Shown: in pieces, positions 40,723-44,947 of the stretch
How the letters are laid out: every line of letters begins with the position of its first letter
Position numbering within the stretch: position 1 is the first letter of the stretch
Source: a virus
DNA: 44,947 nt
IMG/VR virus record: IMGVR_UViG_3300044617_001078
Coordinates: 1-44,947 of that record
Direction: 5' to 3' (one strand)
Translations under genes and position numbers: made by a program
The notes under the pieces: generated by a model
Seen by the model: the letters and a program-made list of their open reading frames with translations, nothing else
The model's database searches: none
What the model was told of the DNA's origin: nothing

Positions 40723-41820
40723 ATGCCTGGTTTGACTCTCGCTCAGCTCCAGAACTTCCAGAACAGCAGCCGCGCGAAGGTTTCCAAGACCTTCGCGGAA
40801 ACCCTCTCGCTCAACTCGTATTCCGGGCTGGAGGAGTTCATTTGGCGGAACCCGAACACCAAGCCCGCTGGCGGCACGAAGTACGAGAAGCGCATCCGCC
40901 TCAAGGCCAACACCGGCGCGACCCGCGGCGTTGACCTATACGAAGCCACGGCCGCCCAGAAGGCGCCCCCGGTTGCCGTCGCAGCCGTGAACTATGTGTT
41001 CTACGAGAACAAGGGCATCGTCTTCGACCTCCGCGAAGAGGCGCTGAACACCGGCGAAGAAGCGATCATCCGGCACATGGACTCCGAAAGGTCCGCGAAC
41101 TACGAGGACATCGCGAACAAGCTCGAGAACGACGTTTGGACGACCCCGCTCACGTCCAGCGACACCAAGCACCTCATGGGCGTGCCGACCTGGATGCGGC
41201 CGTCCATGGCGAGCAACGGATCGTTCACCGCCGACCTCACCGGCGGGTTCAACGGCACCTACATCCGCTACCTCAACGGCTCGACGGCCACGGTGAGCGC
41301 GACCCTCGCGAACATCGACGCCAGCAACACCGACAACGAGCGTTGGCGTAACTGGGTGGCGACTCGCCCCAGCGGCGACCTCACGCTCCCGACCTGCCAC
41401 ACCATCCGCCGCGGCATGAACGCGACCAACTTCAAGGCGCTCCCCATGCTCAAGGGCGAGCAGAAGACGACCGACGCGGTTGTGTTCATGTCCGAAACCG
41501 ACCACGACGTTTACATGACCCTCACCGAAGCGGGTTCGGACGACCGCAACGGCGACGTGTTCCCCTTCTCCGAGTTCACCATGGGCCAGGCCCGCATCAA
41601 GCGCACGCCCAGCCTGAACTCCGACGCGCTCCGCCCCATCTACTTCCTCCGCCTCAACCTCTTCACCCTCATCAAGATGCCCGGCTACTGGATGAAGGAG
41701 GGCAAGGCCCGCGAGAAGACCGACAGCCACAACACGGTCTACATCCCCATCGACATCGCCGGCCAGTTGTTCTGTGAGAACCCCCGTTCCGCCGGCGGCG
41801 TCGTTCACGCCTCGTTCTAA
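40723..41820 (+). CDS. Major capsid protein
   Basis: A 365-residue protein following the scaffold. An N-terminal helix (residues 2-33) precedes a loop (GLEEFIWRN), and the body has HK97-type capsid character: mixed alpha/beta with long loops, ending near SAGGVVHASF. Shine-Dalgarno AGGGGA lies 8 bases before ATG 40723, beside a small CCCC/GGGG hairpin. High, even codon use. A strong terminator follows the next gene. Confidence 0.85.
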   Translation: MPGLTLAQLQNFQNSSRAKVSKTFAETLSLNSYSGLEEFIWRNPNTKPAGGTKYEKRIRLKANTGATRGVDLYEATAAQKAPPVAVAAVNYVFYENKGIVFDLREEALNTGEEAIIRHMDSERSANYEDIANKLENDVWTTPLTSSDTKHLMGVPTWMRPSMASNGSFTADLTGGFNGTYIRYLNGSTATVSATLANIDASNTDNERWRNWVATRPSGDLTLPTCHTIRRGMNATNFKALPMLKGEQKTTDAVVFMSETDHDVYMTLTEAGSDDRNGDVFPFSEFTMGQARIKRTPSLNSDALRPIYFLRLNLFTLIKMPGYWMKEGKAREKTDSHNTVYIPIDIAGQLFCENPRSAGGVVHASF

Positions 41821-41858
41821 ACCAGTCACCCACACCGACCCAGATCGGAGATTGAATC

Positions 41859-42374
41859 ATGTCTCAGACTGTCCAGCAGAACCCCCTGTATGCCGAGATG
41901 ACCGTGAACTACACGGGCCTCACGACCGACCACAGCACGGCCGTCACCGCGGACCTGTCCGTCGGCGATTGCGTGATCGCGTATGGCACCGACAGCGACG
42001 GCACGCTCCGCGTGTGCCGACCGGCGACCGGCACCAACCACCTCGCCTATCCCAAGTTCATCGTGAACGCGATGCCCGCGTCGGTGAATGACCGGATTTC
42101 CTCGGGCTCGACCACCCGCAAGGGCGGGCTCATCAAGGTGATCCCCGTTGGCGCAGGCAGCGGCACCGTCGGCATCATCCAAGCCAAGTGCGCAGCCAAC
42201 CAGGCGGCCGGCGTCGCCGTCGGCGTCGTCAACGGCTCGTTTGAGCTGACCACGGTGACGGATGCGGCCATTGACACCGCTGCGAAGGCCGGCACCCGCG
42301 TCGGCATCCAGGTTGGGCAGACCACCAGCCCCAACGCGGCGGCCGTCGTCAGCGTCATCGTCGGCGGAATCTGA
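41859..42374 (+). CDS. Capsid decoration-like protein
   Basis: A 171-residue, Thr/Ala/Val/Gly-rich, all-beta protein with GGAGA Shine-Dalgarno, following the capsid gene and followed by an intrinsic terminator. Small beta proteins at this place often bind the outside of the capsid as decoration or cement proteins. No motif proves it; a head-fibre role is an alternative. Confidence 0.6.
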   Translation: MSQTVQQNPLYAEMTVNYTGLTTDHSTAVTADLSVGDCVIAYGTDSDGTLRVCRPATGTNHLAYPKFIVNAMPASVNDRISSGSTTRKGGLIKVIPVGAGSGTVGIIQAKCAANQAAGVAVGVVNGSFELTTVTDAAIDTAAKAGTRVGIQVGQTTSPNAAAVVSVIVGGI

Positions 42375-42381
42375 CCCCTCC

Positions 42382-42415
42382 ACGGCCCTCCCGCAGAGAT
42401 GCGAAGGGCCGTTTT
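42382..42415 (+). terminator. Intrinsic terminator after the capsid/decoration genes
   Basis: ACGGCCCT (42382-42389) pairs with AGGGCCGT (42405-42412), 15-base loop, followed by TTT. The position after the most abundant virion proteins is typical of a polarity-setting terminator. Confidence 0.75.
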
Positions 42416-42428
42416 CCCATTCACCGCT

Positions 42429-42486
42429 CACGCAGGCGTGAAAGAACACAGTGCCCGCCGTCACCGGGATCGCCTGCGTGGGACTC
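42429..42486 (+). promoter_or_regulatory. Long inverted repeat before the adaptor gene
   Basis: CACGCAGGCG (42429-42438) and CGCCTGCGTG (42471-42480) are perfect inverted repeats with a 32-base loop; ATG 42487 follows after 6 bases. The repeats argue for starting the gene at ATG 42487 and not at the GTG at 42451 in the loop. Confidence 0.5.
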
Positions 42487-43305
42487 ATGTACCCCGACCT
42501 TGACCACAGCCTGAACTTCCGAGACTTGCAGGTGCGGGTTTCGGAAATGGCCGGGCTCGCTGACCACAGCGGGTCTACCGCGGCGCCGCCTACCGACGCC
42601 ATTGCGATAGACCGGATCAAGCGGGCAATCAACGACGCTGCCGCGGATGTCGCCCGCAAGGCATCCTGGACGTGGCTCCGTCAGAGTGTGACCATCACGC
42701 TCGACAGCGACGGCGACAGTGTTCTCAACATCGACGGCGACGCCACCCGGTACATGCTGCCGGTTCACGTCGTTTCGGCCCCCTACGGGCGCGTCACTTG
42801 GCGGAACGCGGACCAGACCATCGGTGGGCAGGTGTTCAGCACCGCGACCGATCGCCTGCTCCACATGACCGCAATCGACCCGAGTTCAACGGGTGCGCCG
42901 CGGTACATCAGTGTCCAGCCCGCGTCGGGTGTGAATCGTCCCTCTGGCAGTCGCCCCATCCTCGAGATGCGCGTGTGGCCCAAGCCCAGCGAGGCGTACA
43001 CGGTGACGGGCACGTTCTCCATGACCCCGGTTCCGCTCGTCCTCGACGGGGACCGCGGCATCTGGCCGGCGTACATGGACCTTCCGATCATCCGGCGGGC
43101 CTACGTCAACCTCCGCAAATACACCGATTCCGACTTCGCAGCGGCCAACGAGGCCGCCGATCAGGCTCTCGCAGAGGCACGCGCCCACGAGGGCGAGAAC
43201 CGTAACCGCACACTCGGCAGGATGCAGCCCGGCCGCCCCGAAGCGGCCACCGTCCTCCGGGACGTTTCTGTCACGATCCCCCACCTCGGCTTTACGATGG
43301 AGTAG
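42487..43305 (+). CDS. Head-tail adaptor / tail tubular A-like protein
   Basis: A 272-residue protein. Residues 1-60 begin with LNFRDLQVRVSEMAG and RIKRAINDAAADVARKA, a helical lead common to podovirus head-tail adaptor proteins; the middle is beta-rich, and LPIIRRAYVNLRKYTDS and an acidic helix (ANEAADQALAEARAHEGEN) come near the end, also typical. It would join portal to tail. Family assignment is by pattern; GTG 42451 is an alternative start. Confidence 0.6.
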   Translation: MYPDLDHSLNFRDLQVRVSEMAGLADHSGSTAAPPTDAIAIDRIKRAINDAAADVARKASWTWLRQSVTITLDSDGDSVLNIDGDATRYMLPVHVVSAPYGRVTWRNADQTIGGQVFSTATDRLLHMTAIDPSSTGAPRYISVQPASGVNRPSGSRPILEMRVWPKPSEAYTVTGTFSMTPVPLVLDGDRGIWPAYMDLPIIRRAYVNLRKYTDSDFAAANEAADQALAEARAHEGENRNRTLGRMQPGRPEAATVLRDVSVTIPHLGFTME

Positions 43306-43309
43306 AACC

Positions 43310-43981
43310 ATGTCATCTTCCCGCCTCACCCTTGAGAAGAACATCCAGACCTCTGTTCCCAGCAACAGCGGCATTGAGCGAGTGCTTCCCCTCACCATCG
43401 AATCCGCTCGCGTGGGGCTTGGAGCAATCAGCGGCTCGACGGCTCCCGAAACCGTTGCGATTGAAACCAACCAGATCGCGGCAAAGTGGGACCACGGCGA
43501 CGGCACCAGTGCCGTGCTTCACTGGCAGTTCCCCGTGCCGTACGACTACAACCCGCTCGCCTACGGCGTGTCTCCGACCAGCGGGACGATGGTGCAGCAG
43601 AACCTGTACCTCAAGGCCGACATCCGCAAGATTGACAGCGTGGACGAGAACGCCGACCTTGCGTACACCTGCAAAATCTACTTCCGGTCCACCGGGGACG
43701 CCGACCTCTCGACCAACACCACCGTCATCACCCAGACGCTCAGCGCGACGCTCGCCGCGGCCAGCACCAACCTCGACGGCTTCATCACCTACACATGGGA
43801 CATCGGCGCTGCGCTCCGCACGGATTCCCTCCGCATTGATCCGGGCGACATTCTTCGCATCTGCATCGCTCCGCACGAAACCGTCGGCACCACCGACATG
43901 GACGTTGAAATGACCGACGCGGTTCTCTACTACCGCGCCACGGCCGCGGGCATCAGCACGGTCGCCAACCGCTCAGTGTGA
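43310..43981 (+). CDS. Structural protein of the neck/tail region
   Basis: A 223-residue, beta-rich protein (Thr, Val, Asp) with GATGGAG Shine-Dalgarno upstream of ATG 43310. It lies between the adaptor and the tail protein that crosses the circle junction. Probably a neck or tail accessory. No family recognised. Confidence 0.6.
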   Translation: MSSSRLTLEKNIQTSVPSNSGIERVLPLTIESARVGLGAISGSTAPETVAIETNQIAAKWDHGDGTSAVLHWQFPVPYDYNPLAYGVSPTSGTMVQQNLYLKADIRKIDSVDENADLAYTCKIYFRSTGDADLSTNTTVITQTLSATLAAASTNLDGFITYTWDIGAALRTDSLRIDPGDILRICIAPHETVGTTDMDVEMTDAVLYYRATAAGISTVANRSV

Positions 43982-43986
43982 GATGA

Positions 43987-44947
43987 ATGGACGGCACACC
44001 CATCCAACTTCCCGTGAGGGGCGTGTCCGACGCGCTCCCTCACATCCAGCAGCCCGGCGACTTGGCCGGGCCGGAAGCCGCTCGGAACATCCGCCTCAAC
44101 GCAGCCGGCCGCGCGAACGCCACCATGGGGCCGCGCGAGGGGTTGTCGGAGGCGTTTGACGCGATCGGCACGGGGGGACGGGTCCAAGCCCTGTTCAACG
44201 TCAGCACCGCCAGCGGCGTCGCGCTCCGGCTCGGCGACTCTACCGTCGTCAGCACGGGCACCAGCAAGCCCGGCCTCGCCATTCGGGGCCAAGCCTGGAT
44301 CATCGACACCGACAACAGCCTCGCGCTCGCCTTCGAGGACAGCGCAGCCCCTTCGCCGGGGGCCTACTCCTGCTCCTGGCACCCCGACGGCACCAAGGCG
44401 GCCATGACCAGCATCTACGCCAACGGTGCGGACGTGGACAGCCGCGTCACCCTGTTCAACGCGACGACGGGGGCAACGATCTGGAGCACCGTCATCAAGG
44501 ACAAGGAGCCCGGCGGTTCGCCCGCCAGCCCCAGCATCCTCTACGCCAACTCCGTGCGGGTCTACAACACCTTCACATTCGTGTGCGCGGGGCCGTACCT
44601 GTACGTTCTCCGCACCTCGGACGGCGAGTATCTGAAGCGGTACAACGTCAACGGGTGGGCGTGGGAAGTCCAAGACGCCCGCGTGCGGCCCGACAACACC
44701 CTCGTCGTCCTGTTCCTCGGCACCAGCGCCGTCCAGGGGCCAGTGACCGCCAGCAGCTACAACGCCGGCGCCTACTTCCGCTCGGCGGTGGCCCTCTACA
44801 CCGTCAACAACGACACCACCGTCAACGGTTCCCCCCTGACGCTCGCGCAGTTTGGGGCGAAGCTCGACGCTGCCGACCCCAACTATGAAGACCATGCCCA
44901 CTTCCGGCTCTCCGAGAAGCTGGGACGCAGGCCCCGCGGCATGGCAC
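43987..44947 (+). CDS. Beta-propeller-like tail protein, N-terminal part (continues at base 1)
   Basis: Open from ATG 43987 to the window end (an ATG at 43983 is in another frame). The first 60 residues (IRLNAAGRANATMGPREGLSEAF) look like the N-terminal binding domain of podovirus tail/nozzle proteins, where such an NAxG pattern precedes blades. It continues in frame at base 1 of the window after the 135-bp overlap; total about 530 residues with WD40/PQQ-type repeats. It lies between a neck gene and the lipoprotein gene. Tail role by location. Confidence 0.7.
   Translation, partial: MDGTPIQLPVRGVSDALPHIQQPGDLAGPEAARNIRLNAAGRANATMGPREGLSEAFDAIGTGGRVQALFNVSTASGVALRLGDSTVVSTGTSKPGLAIRGQAWIIDTDNSLALAFEDSAAPSPGAYSCSWHPDGTKAAMTSIYANGADVDSRVTLFNATTGATIWSTVIKDKEPGGSPASPSILYANSVRVYNTFTFVCAGPYLYVLRTSDGEYLKRYNVNGWAWEVQDARVRPDNTLVVLFLGTSAVQGPVTASSYNAGAYFRSAVALYTVNNDTTVNGSPLTLAQFGAKLDAADPNYEDHAHFRLSEKLGRRPRGMA
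44813..44947. repeat. Right copy of the terminal direct overlap (circle junction)
   Basis: Matches 1-135 except two bases (44817 and 44821). See the left copy. Confidence 0.9.

Noticed and set aside
42451-42486. GTG 42451 as the start of the adaptor gene
   Set aside because: It lies in the loop of a perfect 10-bp inverted repeat; ATG 42487 just after the repeat is a better start.
1-44947. CRISPR array, insertion sequence or host flanking DNA
   Set aside because: No evenly spaced palindromic repeats, no transposase, and no chromosomal housekeeping genes were seen.

Overview
This window is a complete, GC-rich tailed-phage genome written as a circle. The last 135 bases repeat the first 135 with two mismatches, and one tail gene runs off the right end and resumes in frame on the left, so the unit length is about 44,812 bp. 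Nearly every gene lies on the + strand in tightly packed operons with ATGA or GTGA stop/start overlaps. The architecture suggests a short-tailed (podovirus-like) temperate phage: terminase, portal, scaffold, capsid, head-tail adaptor, tail-nozzle-like proteins, internal virion (ejection-like) proteins and a tyrosine integrase, with no tape measure, tail sheath or baseplate genes recognised. The host cannot be named from the sequence; it is probably a GC-rich bacterium that uses ordinary Shine-Dalgarno signals.

Layout. (1) 32152-44947 continuing to 21615 is the late block: virion proteins and a fibre, terminase, portal, scaffold, major capsid, decoration-like protein, adaptor, beta-propeller-like tail protein, a lipoprotein/holin-like pair, tail proteins, internal virion proteins, and a 3,826-residue polyvalent protein that alone takes about a quarter of the genome. 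That protein carries an SNF2-type helicase and an N6-adenine-type methyltransferase inside long alpha-helical, virion-type regions. (2) 21617-23290 is the integration module: a tyrosine integrase whose 3' end overlaps a tRNA/tmRNA 3'-end-like sequence (probable attP), beside a 16-bp inverted repeat. (3) 23247-31775 is the early/replication block: YqaJ-type exonuclease and RecT, two odd tRNA-like genes, a replication-initiator-like protein carrying an 11-bp iteron array inside its gene, HNH nuclease, cytosine-methyltransferase-like protein, RuvC-like resolvase, small zinc-ribbon and winged-helix proteins, and a LuxR-type DNA-binding protein. (4) 31735-32151 is a control interval: a terminator, a small opposite-strand gene, and a promoter-like element leading into the late block.

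How the parts may work together. Replication probably starts at the iterons inside the initiator gene and relies on the host polymerase, since no phage polymerase or helicase gene was recognised outside the polyvalent protein. RecET and RuvC would make and resolve concatemers for terminase. The LuxR-like protein at the end of the early block is a candidate activator of the late block. A recurring element, an extended -10-like hexamer followed by a compact hairpin that often holds the Shine-Dalgarno and ends within a few bases of the ATG, precedes several key genes (integrase, first late gene, portal, scaffold, polyvalent protein). This and the iteron array are the most interesting regulatory structures seen. 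No endolysin and no CI-type repressor were recognised.
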